DNA of 64,000 nucleotides from Ascaphus truei (GCA_036426205.1 WSYH01000664.1:1-64000); one strand, 5' to 3'; positions 20,286 through 33,460 are shown, counted from the first letter of the stretch. Notes: generated from the sequence alone by a model not told the origin. Numbers and translations: made by a program.

Positions 20286-20589
20286 TCTTTCTTTTTCTTT
20301 CTTACTTTCTTTCTTTCTTTCTCTATTCACACAATATAACAAATTAATTATCTCCCCATATATGATAGGGTAGCTAATTAAAAAAAAAAAGAATACAAAG
20401 GTACTGTATCATGGATGCTTTATGCTGTACTGTGTGTTTATTTCCACAGAATGTATGATTTCAATTGACGATTTATCAGAAGCGGAAAATCGTATAGAAT
20501 ATGACAAGTTCACAATTTTGCCCCTACTACCTATTGCCTGGTCAAATTGTGTGATTTAATAAGGACAATCTCGCAGCTACTAGATTAAG

Positions 20590-22030
20590 CCCCAATATCA
20601 CAGCTCCCGAACAGGCCGCTGTAGTCAGGTTCCCCTTGGTCCCCCTTCCTCCGATGTGGGTGCGGGGGATGGTGAGGTTGTTACCGAGCTGCCAGGACTG
20701 CAGGTGGGCGACTGAGTCGCTGGAGCTCCACGGCGGTCATCTTGGACAGTCGCGTATGCGCGATAGACGTCCTGCGCATGCGCTGGGCATAAGGAGTGCC
20801 GCAGCCATTGGATAGGCTCCGCCAGAGGACTACAAGTCCAAACAGCCTCAGGGGCTGTGCATCAGATGAGGGAATACAGCCAAGAGGGTTGCAAGGCAAA
20901 GGATACATTTGGTGTGCGAGGATCACCACGCCATTCGGAACAGCAACAGAGCAGGTCGTGTCCAGGGAGCAGTGCTTTCCTGGACAAGGCCTAGAGTTGC
21001 CCCGCAGGCTCCAGATAGGCCACGACTATCCGTAGCTTGAGGCTGCAACAGGGAAGCCCCAGATAGGGATACTATCCCATAGCAGAACTAGTATCAGTGC
21101 GGGTGAATAGATGCTACGTGGTGCGCGAGGCCTGCAGTCTATACCAAGACCTAGGCCTATACCAAGAGACTCTTACGGTGAGACCCTCCCGCGGGAGTTC
21201 ACCCCACGTAGAAGCAGATGCCTTCGTGGATGGACTGGACCGACTTACATCAGTGGATCAGATGGATCCTTTGTGTTATTCGGCAGTACCCGGTACAGAA
21301 GTGCCCGGGAAGGTATTGCACCAATGGTTCTCAGGGGTAGCGCTACTCCCTACACTTTGGGTGGGGTCTGACATTGTGGGACAGACACTGGTGCCACTGC
21401 ACCTCAAGTACTCTGGGGATACTCCATGTGGTCACTATTGTGTTGTGTAGTTGTACTGTGTTGATCATATGTTCAGTAAATATCCCTTTATAGTACCAAG
21501 CGTGTATACAGCTGCAGCGGCCGTTATTCTAACAAATCACAGCGCTGATTTCGTTTGCTCTGCTGTATTCCATGCGGCATGAACGCGGCCAATCACCCCA
21601 GGCAACCGCGCTTATCACGATTTCTTTGTTTGAATTTCATGGATTCTGTTTCTTTGGGTTCAATGAAATGAATAAATTGCAATGTGTACAGTACTGTGCT
21701 ACTGTGCTACTGTGTCAATTTAAGGTGTTTAAAAACCAGAACGCTAAAATGCAATTTTCTGCACTCGCATCTTAAGGCGATAAGGTTGGAAGACATCCCG
21801 CGTCATGACATCGGTATTCCCGATGTACACAACACGTGAAGTGTTCAAATAACGGCCGCTGCAGCTGTAATTACTGCTGTATTGTCTTGGGAGGGGCTAT
21901 CCCACTGTGTGAGGATCCTTCTCAGGTGGAGGCACTGTGTGTTAGTGAACAAGGTCACCCCAGGCTCCCATCAGCAGAGGATTAGGCCTCCTGTTAGCCA
22001 CTTAGGTAACGGCAGCGCAGGTAGTTTCCC
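20590..22030 (+). mobile_element. LTR-like element related to the LTR at 50.5 kb, carrying a nested MITE
   Basis: It shares ordered phrases with 50457-51270: a CATGCGC site (GCGCATGCGC near 20771 and 50551), GGTGCCAC/GTGCCACAGCACC near 21390 and 50990, a CAGTAAA phrase near 21473 and 51088, and near the right end GGGGCTATCCCACTG, AGGATCC and AGGTGGAGG (21890-21930; 51175-51215). I infer a gypsy-type LTR. Boundaries are approximate, and no internal coding region is attached. The MITE at 21509-21867 splits it. Confidence 0.5.
21509..21867. mobile_element. TA-flanked MITE (CAGCTGCAGCGGCCGTTATT ends)
   Basis: A 359-bp element with perfect 20-bp inverted ends, CAGCTGCAGCGGCCGTTATT, and TA on both sides (21507-21508 and 21868-21869). 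This is the Tc1/mariner hallmark. No protein. Its right end is the closest relative in the window of the putative transposon end at 8592. Confidence 0.85.
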
Positions 22031-22099
22031 AGGCATGGTAGAAAGGGGGCTATACAGGTAATATACTGTAAGGAGAAAGGCTGGTACAGTAATTAGGCA

Positions 22100-23060
22100 G
22101 TCGGTAGTCATGTCAGTCGGGTAAGCTTTCCTGAAGAGTTGCGTAGCTTCAAGGTAATATTACTTAAAAACACTCTTTTCAGGCACTCTTTGTCTACCTC
22201 ACTCCCAGACGAAGCGCTAGTACTGCGTGAAACGCGTAGAGGAGGAGGCTGTGCTGTAGCCTGCTGTTTTACAAGTGTGTATTCATCTCAATAAAGCTTC
22301 TTTTGTACAATCCTTGGAACTGACGTCAGACCTGCTGTTTGCTGTGGCAGTGGACACTCTCTCTTCATTTCTACATGCTCACTCTGCCGGATGCACGCTA
22401 GGGGAAGTGCCATCAAGGAGCAACAGGACCCAAGACGGAAGAGCTGACAGGGGTAAGATTATCTTTCTTTACCCCTGAGCCCCGACTATCATAGTGGTCT
22501 TTCTATGCTCCGTTGGCCTCCCTTTCAGCTATTTACACTATAAGTGTTTGAATCACACAGCGGGGAGCCTGAATGCATTACAGCTACACACCTCTAAATA
22601 CTACCTCACCCTCATATCGATATAGCAGGACTTAATGTCTCCGGGCAAACTGTGTGACCATGACTACAGTTGACTCGGAGGATTGTGGTGGGTCTGATTG
22701 GAGAACATGGACCCCGCAGTAATGTTGCTGCAGTACTACCCTGGAGCCTTTTTGATATTTTATTAATGACTGTGGAGACATTAAGTCTGTATATCTGTAC
22801 CTTCCTACTACATTCCCTTCACTCTATATTCTTTTTTTTAATTTAGTTAAAAAACATTAGTTGTAGTATTGGTCCAAGTGTTCCAAGTGACCACAGCTGC
22901 CATGAGGGAGCTACCTCCCTGCAATACATTTTTTGATATGTTGGCATACTTGCCTAATAACACTTCCTGATTTAACCCCCGTATTGGAAGTGGATTGTCT
23001 ATCTCGCTGGTTACCCATCAAGGGGCCACATCCACAGCACTCTCTTAAATTAGAGCTCAC
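22100..23060. other. No gene; MITE-like modules
   Basis: It contains GACGAAGCGC...GTGAAACGCGTAG near 22205-22235 followed by CAATAAAGC near 22291, the recurrent module of this window. A segment at about 22631-22785 is bounded by GACTTAATGTCTCCGG and GGAGACATTAAGTC, a likely small inverted-repeat element. No coding signal. Confidence 0.45.
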
Positions 23061-23081
23061 AATGTGAAGTTACCGGAAACA

Positions 23082-23201
23082 GTGGAGAGATACCAGTGAA
23101 CACACCTGAGATACACCTGATAAATATCCAAAATAAGTTCAAATAATTTAAATGAGCATATTTACCAGTTGTCCCAGGTGTGTTCCCTAGTATCTCTCCA
23201 C
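23082..23201. mobile_element. Small inverted-repeat element
   Basis: GTGGAGAGATACCAG at the left pairs with CTAGTATCTCTCCAC at the right, and inner AACACACCTG / CAGGTGTGTT also pair. About 120 bp, non-coding. Confidence 0.6.
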
Positions 23202-23249
23202 GTATTGTGTAAAGGAGAGTTTGGGGAGGTATATAAGTCACTGTGTAAT

Positions 23250-24790
23250 AAAATACTCTCTGACGGCCGTAATAGTTAACACAATTCTGTTTCCTGCTAA
23301 AAACATTAGTTACATTTTGCTACTAGCCGTTGAAGGAATACGTTAAGGCATAACGTGACATGAACTTAGGTTAAAATCATGTTAAGTCACTCCATTATTC
23401 ACTATTAGTCACTATTATAGTTGATATAAGTGATGTTGAAAAGGTGTTATTTGCAATTTCAAATGTGAGCTACAGTACTGTAACTGACCCACATGGAGAG
23501 GACTTAGTCCACCTCATAGTGTAGTATAACAGAAGGTTAGAGTATCATTATATTTTAAGGGGTTCAATATTGCATTATTCAGAAAATACTTAAGAGGTCT
23601 CAAGACATTAAACCCACAGTTAAAGATTCTCTTATATTTTCTTCTGCCTACTTTTTCCTCTTGTTTTGTTTCTTCTTCTTACAAAAACAAAATGACAAAT
23701 GAACAGAGGACTTTCCAATATAATCAAAGCTATCAATTGACTGAGACTCTTAAGTCTATGAAATTACTTATGTTAAAAATGATTGAGACTGACTCCTAGT
23801 TAATGAGTGACAGTTGATACGGTACGTGAATTGCAAGCACATTAGATAAGTGTGTGTAACATCTGCTCACAATGTGCATTTACACTTACGATGTGCCCTT
23901 TCATTAGGACAGTCGTTTTCAACCTTTTTTTAGACAGTGTCATCTCCAGTTTATCTTTCAAATACAGGTGACACATCTGTTCTAGGTAGTAGTCTGTTTA
24001 AGGTTCCCTCCAGTTGTGGAGGTATTTTCAACTGGATTGACACTACTGTATATTGTCAAATCACCTCTTCCTTTCCTCCCTTTTTTATTGTGTAGATACC
24101 CCTTCTTTGATGTAGTGTTGTCCCATTATGTACAATTGTATTTTTATGTATGGAATTTTTTTTTCAATAATATGTCAGTTTGAAAAAAAAAATAAGGATG
24201 ACACTCTTAATCTTTGTATGTCGTCTAATCACTGCACAGATTTTATTGTATTGTTGTTCCTATCAACTGTGAATTCAAATGCAATATTTCCCATTTCCAT
24301 TTAAAGCTGCACCCGCTTGTGCATTGCAGCATTTCAGACAATGCATTAGACCCCACCACCTTTTCAAACACACACAAATTTTGCTCAATAGTTACTTCAC
24401 ACGCTGGTGTTATGTATGACCAGTGGGAGAAATAACGTTTGCCTATGTACTGCATGTATAAATAGGATTGAATTCTTTGTAGGGCTCAATTTACTAGTAA
24501 AGACTAGGTGCTAGTGATAATGTCTCCAAAAATGGTACTGTAATACAAAGTAAGAGATGAACCATTGCACTCAATTCAAACACGGTATATGGCAAATTGT
24601 TATTACATACAGTACAGATACAACCCAGGAAAAGACAAAGTACCAATGTTTTGGAAGCCTACCAGGGCCCTCAAATCTCAAATAGGTCCCTTTTGTGATT
24701 AAAACTGCATGGAAATAATGGTTTTAAAAATATTTTAAATATCTCTCCAGCTATCTCATATTGAATGGAACTGACAAGTCAGAAAATATA
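23250..24790. other. No gene recognised
   Basis: AT-rich DNA with homopolymer runs and no frame with a recognisable domain. GTCGTTTTCAACC near 23912 is probably a degraded repeat. Confidence 0.35.
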
Positions 24791-24792
24791 TA

Positions 24793-25118
24793 CAGGCATA
24801 CCCCGGTTTAAGGACACTCACTTTAAGTACACTCGCGAGTAAGTACATCTCGCTCAATAGGCAAACTGCATCTCACGCATGCGCCTGTCGTCACATCCTG
24901 AACAGCAATACCGGCTCCCTACCTGTACCGAATCTGTGCGCAAGCGGGGAGACTATAGAAATGCGTTATTTACATCAGTTATGCACGGATATGACGATTG
25001 CAGTACAGTACATGCATCGATAAGTGGAAAAAGGTAGTGCTTCACTTTAAGTACATTTTCGCTTTACATACAGTACATGCTCCGGTCCCATTGCGTATGT
25101 TAATGTGGGGTATGCCTG
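24793..25118 (+). mobile_element. TA-flanked MITE, pogo/Tigger-like, copy 2
   Basis: The better preserved copy of the element at 4888-5218. Ends are CAGGCATACCCCGG and GGGGTATGCCTG, with TA at 24791-24792 and 25119-25120. Length 326 bp, no protein. It contains a CGCATGCGCCTG site. Confidence 0.85.
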
Positions 25119-25119
25119 T

Positions 25120-27260
25120 AATAGTTATTGTACGGGTTGGACATGTTTTTAATCAATATGGCAGGATGTGTTTCCCGTTGGCAAATGATATTGCCCGTTC
25201 TCTTCGTTCAATGAATAGTGTAACCTTAACATCAGACAGTCCCACGTGACCCTTTTACAGTATATGCCCACCCTTATGTTTAATGTTCAAGGATTTTATA
25301 ATGACAGGGTTTGTACGCAACTGCTAATGTAAAAAAGATGTGCACTTTTATTTCATTGCTAAATTTCAACAAGTAAATTATAGGCCAGTAAGCATAACAG
25401 TGAACATGGGAAATCCCCTCAATAGGATAATTATTAGTCGCAATTAATTAGTTTATTAAGGCTGCATTTCCCCTGCCCTAGAAGGGGAATTAGGGCGTCC
25501 CTAGAGCTGAATCTGCGTTATTTTAATCTCCAGAAATATCAGGCTCCCAAGATGCCAACTGGCCTGTGTGATACGGGAGATTTAAACCACCATTTTGTTT
25601 CCCGCTGTGGGGAGTAAAAACACGCTATTTTTCCCAGTAAGTATTTTGAGAACAAGGGGGCCCTCAGAACTCAAAATAGCAAGTTTCAGCTCCAGACCCC
25701 CACTTGTTCCCATCCAGTTAAAACAAAACGGGATTAAAAAAAAAATGGGAACTGCTACTTTAACTTCTTGAATAAGGGAAGTAGAATTATAAATCTTGTC
25801 AAAGCAGTAACTACACAGCTGTTACTAACACTGTATAGCATGCCACCAACACAAAAAAAATCAGAGGCGTCCCAGGTGTCTCATTTTTTCAAGAGGAAAG
25901 ACAGGCCCTCTAAATCTCAGCAGTGTGACGTCATGTCAGCGCTCGTCAGAGGAGGAAGAGGAGGAGGAGGAGGAGGAGGAGGAGGAGGAGGAAGATGCCG
26001 GTCCGATAACCAAGATTTGTTACTCAAAAAACTGGCTGTTCAAAAACCTTAAAACAGGCCTTTCATTCTGAACTGGAATGTGTTTCAGAAGCTGTTCTGG
26101 AACATAACACTGCCTCTTAGTTACTGCTGAGTAAATCCCACAGGTGTGCGCTGCCATAGGATAAGAAATAAAGATTACATTTGTATCCATATGTTATTTT
26201 CTTAGCATCCGGTTATGGCAGTGCAATTATTTCCCATCCATGACGAATTATTAATGCATTTGTGTTGAGCTACATTTAACTAGTTATGTCATTTTAGTTC
26301 TTACACTTTCTTATTTATTACATGCGAGGTAAGAAGTGGGAGGGTTCTTATAAAGTTCCAGCAAAAGTTGTTTCCTGCCCAACCCAGATTGAGGAGCTAC
26401 ATCCCACGGGTGTGGGAACCCAAATAGAAGAAAAACAAATATCGGTAAAAATATCCTCTATAAACTTACAGTAAAATACAAAATCATTTGATACAGTGCT
26501 ACATACTATAGGAGGTACAGCATAAGGGCAATTGGCAAGAAGGGTAATGTATGCACTTGGATATACAGTACTTTTGAAATAATCCAATGGTACAGTAGGT
26601 AACAGAAAAGCAGTCAAAATCAAACATTCATATTGGACACCTGTTGGGAGATGTATACCTCAAGGTTAACAGGTGGAGGACCGCTTCTACCCTTTAAATG
26701 GTTTATTAACCCTTTTGGTATCAGAATGTCCACATGGTCACGATCTGTCCACTGCAGCCAGGAACAGATCAAGGAACAGATACTGTTCATCAGCATGTCT
26801 TGCCTTGTGATGTTCAGTTAATGCCACCCTGGAAGCTAATGATTTCATCTTGTTTCCTCTAATTTGGTAAGATGGTAAAATCAAAGTTCAATACAGTTTC
26901 TTTGCAGAAAGCTTGAATAAATTGGGAGCATGAGCAAATAAAATGCTGATGAAGTTTTATATAGGTACATGTACAATTATGCATTTACGTAACAAAATGT
27001 AAACTACAGTAAATGAGATATTAAATCAGAAAAATCTTTCACGCAGAATACTTTAAGGGTGATTGTAGATTACAGACTTTACATGATTGCTCAATATGGG
27101 GCCCCAGCTGCAAAGACTTCTGGAACATTGGAATGCATTAAAAAGAACAGGAATAAAATATATTTAAATTATGGCATAAATTAAAATGCATTAGTGGTTT
27201 CCTATCTTGAAATGTATGTACTGTAATGTTCTGGGTCCAATGATAAAAACAAAAGTGTGT
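25120..27260. other. No confident gene; GGA repeat and old repeats
   Basis: A GGA run at about 25950-25992 makes a glycine-rich frame (25768-26052, with a lysine-rich stretch FFKRKDRPSKSQ before it) that I do not accept as a gene. A diverged fold (GAACAAGGGGG...CCCCCACTTGTTC, 25650-25710) resembles the CAGGGGGTCTCC repeat family. Otherwise nothing recognised. Confidence 0.35.
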
Positions 27261-27271
27261 GTGTGTGCCGA

Positions 27272-27414
27272 GCACGCGCATTTTAAGTGAAACTTCTTTG
27301 TCTTTTGTCACTGTTTTGTCCCAGAAATTCTATTTGTGATGGTAATGTTTTTAATTAAAAATTAAAACACAATTTCAATGCCAAAACGCAAAGAAGTTTG
27401 ACTTAGAACACGTG
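27272..27414. mobile_element. Small inverted-repeat element next to GT repeat
   Basis: TTTTAAGTGAAACTTCTTTG at the left pairs with CAAAGAAGTTTGACTTA at the right, with AATTAAAAATTAAAA near the centre. About 140 bp. Confidence 0.55.
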
Positions 27415-27467
27415 TTTTAGCTATTTGCAAATCTATATTTATAGTAACTGTGAATTCCTTGTGCGGG

Positions 27468-27645
27468 TGTTACTGTGTGTGTGTCCGTGCGCCAGTCAGT
27501 GTGTGTGCGCACGTGTGTGTGTGCGTGCCAGTCAGTATATGTGTGTGTGCGTCAGTCAGTGTGTGTGTGTGTGTGTGTGCACACGTCAGTCAGTGGGTGT
27601 GTGGGTGTGTGCACGTCAGTCAGTGTGGGTGCGTCAGTCAGACTT
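27468..27645. repeat. GT-rich minisatellite with CAGTCAGT units
   Basis: GTGTGTGCGTCAGTCAGTGT-type units repeat with variable GT lengths. It yields several spurious cysteine/valine-rich frames, which I reject as genes. Confidence 0.9.
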
Positions 27646-27785
27646 TATTCACTACTGTGTTTGAATAAACTGTAAATACTTTAAAGAAGAGATTGGGGCT
27701 AAGTCGTGCTACAGTATGCCATAAAATATAATCTGGTGTGGGATGGCACTTTTTGGCATATTCATTTGAATGTACCATAATAGAA

Positions 27786-27922
27786 CATATTTACTAAGCA
27801 GTTCTGCGAAAGGCACCTTCTGCCAATGGAAAAGACATTACCACTTATTCAAGCCCGTGGCTATGAGGTGTGTTCCAGCACTGGCAGGTGTCTTTTGGCA
27901 GAGAACTGCTTAGTAAATATGG
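27786..27922. mobile_element. ~137-bp MITE
   Basis: CATATTTACTAAGCAGTTCT at the left pairs with AGAACTGCTTAGTAAATATG at the right, a 20-bp match with one mismatch at most. Non-coding; no longer relative seen in the window. Confidence 0.75.
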
Positions 27923-29074
27923 CAAAAGTGTCATATGGTGCTAGAAAGTGTCATAGCATAGCACTGCTTAGTGGCATGGCCCTAAATAGCTACTTCATAT
28001 GATATTCAGAACACTGAAAAACATAAAGTAGATTATTGATCAGAAAGAGATATTATTAACATTTACTGGATGTGACTGGTCATGTAGGAATTTATTGTGT
28101 GTTCAACTTGTTTAAAATAATTGGCAAATGTTGCATTTGGGGTTTTTGTTCGACTTCCTTAGGATCAATACATACATTAGCATCTCACCCAGTAGAGCAT
28201 TAAACAAATAAAAAAACAAATTCAGTCACAAAACGTATGGAACTATGTACTGGAAAATGTGGATTTATGGGTTACATGACTGTGATATGCGGTAAGACAA
28301 TAATACAGATGGCAAGCACAAGGTTAGCGCAAAGGAAGAGGACAACTGGATAGAGGGAAATGTAATATCCTTCGAAAGGGAAATGTACAAATCTTCCTGA
28401 GCCAGATCGGATGGGAATACACACAATCACACATACATAAAAGTACTAGGAACGCATGTAAATAGACTTCAATCAGGCTGTGATAGTTTTCTGGTTGTGT
28501 TATGCGTTGTTACTCGGACAGAGACAATATGCTAGTTTAGGAATTTACAGATGGGCAAAACCTTTACAGAAGTTTGTAGAATTGGCAAATTTCAGACATT
28601 CATGGCTGGCAAGAAATTCACGAAGATTGTAAATCACTCGAAATTACAAATATTTTGTTTAGAGAACACCTGAATGCAAACGTTTCGGAATATTTTGTGA
28701 AAATGGTTACTGAATGTTGCTGAACATGTTGGCAAATTTGGCCAAAACATGGCGATTTCCGGGCCAATTTGCCAAATTTGTTAATGAATTGAGAAATTCT
28801 TATTTTGAAGTCCACAAATCACTTTTCCTACAACATTTTGGGGAATGTAAGAACTTTTGATAGGTGTGAAAGTACAGGGAAAGAAAATCATTAGTCCCTG
28901 GCTCCAGGTGAGATACAACCAAGTCTGCTTCATAGTCGGCTATCACTGTGACCATGGCTTGTCATGGGCTGGGGAACATAACGGAGGCTACATCTGTATT
29001 ATTCGTTAGTGAAAATAGCATTAATTTCCTTAAAGTAAAATGCATACTCCAGTTTGCTTGGCTGTCTGCAAACT

Positions 29075-29900
29075 CTCCACTACTGTGATTTGTCTTGTTT
29101 TGCAGTTAAAATGGTGATTAGGGTTGGAGGGCAAATTGGCTCCCAGCCATCTAGGTGTAGCCTAGCCTCCTTATTTTCCTGGGCTCTACCAGTGTAAGTC
29201 ATGTTAGGTGCAGGCAGTGGATGGGTTAATACCTTCAGAAAGGCCTTGTGTGCTATTGCAGGCTTGGATGCATTTGATTCATCAATGGGCGGGCCTAGCA
29301 ACAGCCAGAAAGTGTCAGCGTGAGGGGTGGATACTGGTTGGGTCACATGTTGGATGTGATGGCCTGTCAGTATTCAGACCTGCTCTGTTATAGGGCAGGA
29401 TTACAAGCACAACCCAAGGGTATAAATACTGGCACTTTCCCAAAAGTGGGTGTGTATCTTTCCTCCCCCTGTGGAGTAAGTACCAGCTACCCTGGGTCTC
29501 ATTAGGAGGCCTCAGGAGGAGCACCATGCAGAAGGCTTGGTATGGGCTTGGTAACATATTATGTGACTTGTATCAGTAATACCTTCACTGGGAAAAGCAA
29601 AGATAGTGATGTACCTGCTGTAAGATCCTGAACATGCAATAAATACCATGGAAACATCTACCAGTGTGATTCACTGTCTTGGGCTAAAGAAAGGTGTCAG
29701 TCTGAGCCATTCTGCTATCCAGCGGATCCATGCTGACTGGAGGCGCTGCAAACACGAATAAGGTACCCTGTAAATCCTGTCCTGCTCTCCCCACACCAAC
29801 ACGGAGCACTCAGCCCTCCTGTTACCTCACAAGTACGCACCACTGCATAATATGGAGTAGCAGACCAAATCTCACTTAGGGTGGGGGTAAAGGGGCTACA
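29075..29900 (+). mobile_element. Possible LTR-like segment
   Basis: A TATA-like TATAAATA at about 29431 is followed about 210 bp later by AATAAA near 29639 and a GC-rich U5-like tail. That order fits an LTR, but I found neither TG..CA boundaries nor a target duplication. It may also be unrelated intergenic DNA. Confidence 0.25.
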
Positions 29901-30449
29901 TGGGCAACGATTTAACTCTGCATTTCAGTGACATCAGTTAGAGAAGATTAATATTGTGTTGCTCAATAGTCGATTGAACTAAACCAACTGCTTAAGCAAC
30001 TGTAATTGGCAGATTCAAAACTCAGAGAAAAATTGTTGCTGCAATCCCAGCTGGTCAGTATATTTTAAAATATAATTTCCAACAGGTGAAGTGAGATGGT
30101 AGAAGGGAGGCATAGAGGACCACTACTTTGCTGTTTACAAACCAGGAGTATCACAACATTTTTTAATTATTATTTACAAAAGCTGCAGTTCCCCTTCCTA
30201 TAAAAAAAGAAAGAGATATTTTACAAAGACTTCCTCTCTGTGAGTTGTTCGATCTTAAATATTGTAAAAGCATTTATAAATTTGAGGTAAAAAAAAAGTT
30301 TTGCTCCAATGTTAAACAGGATTAACATATCCTGAAATAAGGCACATTAACATTCATTTTTATAACGCAATTTAAACCCTTGTAATTTCTGAATTTTCTG
30401 GTATATATAATTAATTTTCAGGTTTCTTGGTTGACTCTGTAATTTACCA

Positions 30450-32480
30450 TAGCCTGATGTTACATAGTTACATTGTAGATGAGGTTGAAAAAAGACAAGT
30501 CCATTAACCTATGTTAAATTTAAACGACAGATACTGTACTTATCTTACTTTTGTATATAAAGTATATTGATCCATAGGAAGGCAAACAAGAAAAACCAAG
30601 TGAAAGATTATCCAATGATGTCTCATGTGGAAAAAATAAATTCCTTTCTGACGCACATAATGACAATCAGATTTCAACCTGGATCAACTTCCTTCCCATA
30701 TTAACTTATTTGGTATATCCCTGTATGCCTTTCCTTTCTAAAAAGATGTCCATCCTTTTTTTGACCATAACTATTGTATCTGCCATCACAGTCTCCATTG
30801 ATAATGAATTCCAATTTTAACTGTCCCTACTGTAAAGAACCCTTTCCTTTGTTGTTGGTGAAATGCTCTTTCCTCCAACATTAAGGGATGGCGCTGTGTA
30901 ATTTGTACTGCCCGTGGGATGAAAAGTACTTTTCAACGCTCCTTGTATTGACCCTGAATATATTTGTATATAGTTATCATATCCCCTCTTAGACACCTCT
31001 TTTCTAATGTAAACGCATTTGGTGACTCCTACTTTTTCTAGTTCCATAAGGCCTTTTTTATGCAGACTCCCAAAACTGTACTTCATAATCAAGGTCTGGT
31101 CTTACTAATGCATTACACAGTGGCATCATTATGCTTTCTTCTATACCCCATTTAATGCAAGATACAATCTTATTTGCCTTCCAGCTACTTCCTGACATTT
31201 AGAACTATTGCTAAGCCTGCTAACTACAAGCACTCCTAAATCCGTCTCCATCTCCCTTTTTAAATATACTTAAAAAGTACCACGTCTACTTTATGCCAAT
31301 CTTGTGGTACTGAGCCTGTGGAAATTGACTCCTTGAATATTAAATATGATGATTTGGCTATTACTGAATTTAGCGCCTTAAAAACCGTTGGGTCATTCCA
31401 TCTGGGCCAGGTGCTTTTTTTATTGTACTTTTATCAAGCCATCTATGCAATTTTTCCTCAGTTAATCAATTGTTTGTTAATATTGACGTTGTAGATTCCT
31501 CCTGTTGCAATTTTTTTGCAATCGACGACTCCTTGGTAATTACAGAGGAAAATAATGTATTTAATACCTCTTTCTTTTCCTTATCTCCAATAATTTGCCT
31601 TCCCATCTCCACAAACATTTTTTTCTAGTACTTTTACCTCCACTGCTAATTTCTAGCTACAAAGTCTCTACAGTTTCAATCACTTCATAAACATCTTCCC
31701 GTATAATAGGCTTTAAATCCGATTTAACACACAGTATAAACATACTCCACTATCTCTTCTATTTACTCGATTCCACCGAGGATAACCGTCTAAATTAACT
31801 GCCCATTCATGAGTTTCATCTCACCATTTTTTAGTAATGCCTATGTTATCATATTTCCCCCATCTAACTATTAATTCAAGCTCCCCCATTTTATCTGTCA
31901 GGCTTCGTGCATTAGCAATCATGCACTTAAGGTGGTTACCAGTCTGTGCTATTGTTACCTTCTCCACTCCTGCCTTTCTACTCCAATTGAATTTAGTCTT
32001 TAGAAGTTTACTAGTACTATCTGTAATCCATATGGGTGTCTCACTGCTTGCCAAACACCCACTTCCCTCCACTCCACGTCCATGACCCATAGCTATTTCC
32101 CCATTCCTATCTATTATGTATAGTCTACTACCTCTTGCTTGTCTCTCGCCCCTCCTTCCTTGTTTAAAATCTCCTATTACCTTTCTAGCATCCTCCCCCT
32201 AGAACAGAAGATCTCTCTTGTTTGAGGTGCAATCCATACCTACAATAAAGGTAGCACCTCGGAGAAGGAATCTCAGTGCTTTAAAACCCCAAATACTCCT
32301 TCCGACACCACTTTCGTAGCCATACATTAACCTCCCTAAGCTTCAACTCCCTCCCTGAGGTAGCAGATGGCACTGGTAGTATTTCTGAAAATACTGCCTT
32401 GGCCATCCTAGCCTGCTGGGATGGCAAGGTCAGTCCCAGCTCCTCCCAACATTCTATCTACCCAAGCCGCAATGTGCAGA
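30450..32480 (-). mobile_element. CR1-type LINE, internally deleted
   Basis: Minus-strand remnants in CR1 order. From about 32480 to 32250: VFSEILPVPSATSG, VWLRKWCRKE and GLHLKQE, the esterase-like ORF1 of CR1. Near 31830-32090: NARSLTDKMGELELIVR and KYDNIGITKKWW, the endonuclease start with the usual ETWW turned to KKWW. Near 31290-31430: KKAPGPDGM and SGSVPQDW-type RT start (here TGSVPQDWHKVD). Near 30780-31100: an LVRP-like thumb, RGDMITIYKYIQG and GFFTVRTVKIWNS at the RT end. The palm with YADD and much of the endonuclease are missing. The 3' end lies near 30450 (CATAGTTACATTGTAGATGA on the plus strand). It carries the empty site of the MITE at 56580. Confidence 0.75.
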
Positions 32481-32779
32481 AACTGAGCACCCGGGAGTCA
32501 ATCTGTTCTGTTCATGCGTTTGTGGAAACAGATTGCCTTCTCTTTCTGCCTAAAAATCGAGTCCCCTACACCACAAACTTTCTTGGTCGCTCAGTATCCT
32601 GAGTCCCCTCCATGCTAGAGGAACTATTCCACTGGCTGCTAGAGGAATCAGTCTCCCACAACCTTTCCATTCCTGCCCTGATACCCCCAATATCTTCACT
32701 CAATCTGGCAAATCTATTGGGATGGGTGAGCTTAGAACTGGCCTGCCTTTTCATCTACACCCTGCTTCCCTTCTAACTG

Positions 32780-33120
32780 TTACACAGCTGTAAGGATTCT
32801 GGTCGATCCGTGCTGGGTTTTTCTGTCAGTTCGGGTTTTCCAGGTTGCCTTCCCTTTCTGCTCATTTTGGCCATTTTGTGTTAGGGCAGGCTGCTATATA
32901 AGGCTGTAGTCCCTGGTTGGAGTTGTCGAGCAAGGTTCTTACGTTTGCTGTTCCTGTTGTCTTCGCTGTCACGCCTTACCCTTTTGTTTGTTTAGTTTCC
33001 CCTGTTGCTGACCTCAGACCGTGACTCGACCTCGCTGCTTTCTGCCTGCCCTGACCTCTGCCTTTTTACTGGATTTTGAACCACTGCCGCCAGCCCTTAC
33101 CTTTGCCTGCTTACCGACTT
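32780..33120 (+). mobile_element. Possible LTR R-U5-like fragment
   Basis: CTATATAAGGC near 32894 is followed by a pyrimidine-rich run of CTGACC/TCGCTG phrases to about 33110, a style common in gypsy LTRs. No boundaries or paired copy found. A diverged GC-rich repeat (33130-33345) with GCCCCAATTGGGTGAAC follows. Confidence 0.3.
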
Positions 33121-33460
33121 CAGATACTCTTAGGCTGCGGTCCCAGTCATAACTGTGACACGCGCGCCCGGCGGGGGGGGGGCAGTGCGTGCACAGCGCT
33201 AACCTCGATCTGCGGTCTGAGGGGAGACAGGGAGTTTGCGACGGGAGGGGGCATGGTCGGGGATTTGCAGGGGCGTGGCCATCACATCACGCGTCAGGTT
33301 CGCCCCAATTGGGTGAACCGCCGGTGGGGGCGTGGCCACAGCTCTGTCGCAAGTTTTAAACTCAATTTATTTATATATATATATATAGTGTATATAGAAA
33401 TATATATATATATAGTGTATATAGAAATATATATATAAAATATATATATATATTTATTTA

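Noticed and set aside
25768..26052. 94-residue lysine- then glycine-rich frame
   Set aside because: Second half is a GGA repeat; first half matches nothing I recognise and lacks gene context.
27425..27675. Cysteine-rich peptides resembling small secreted toxins
   Set aside because: They are GT-repeat translations present in three frames at once.
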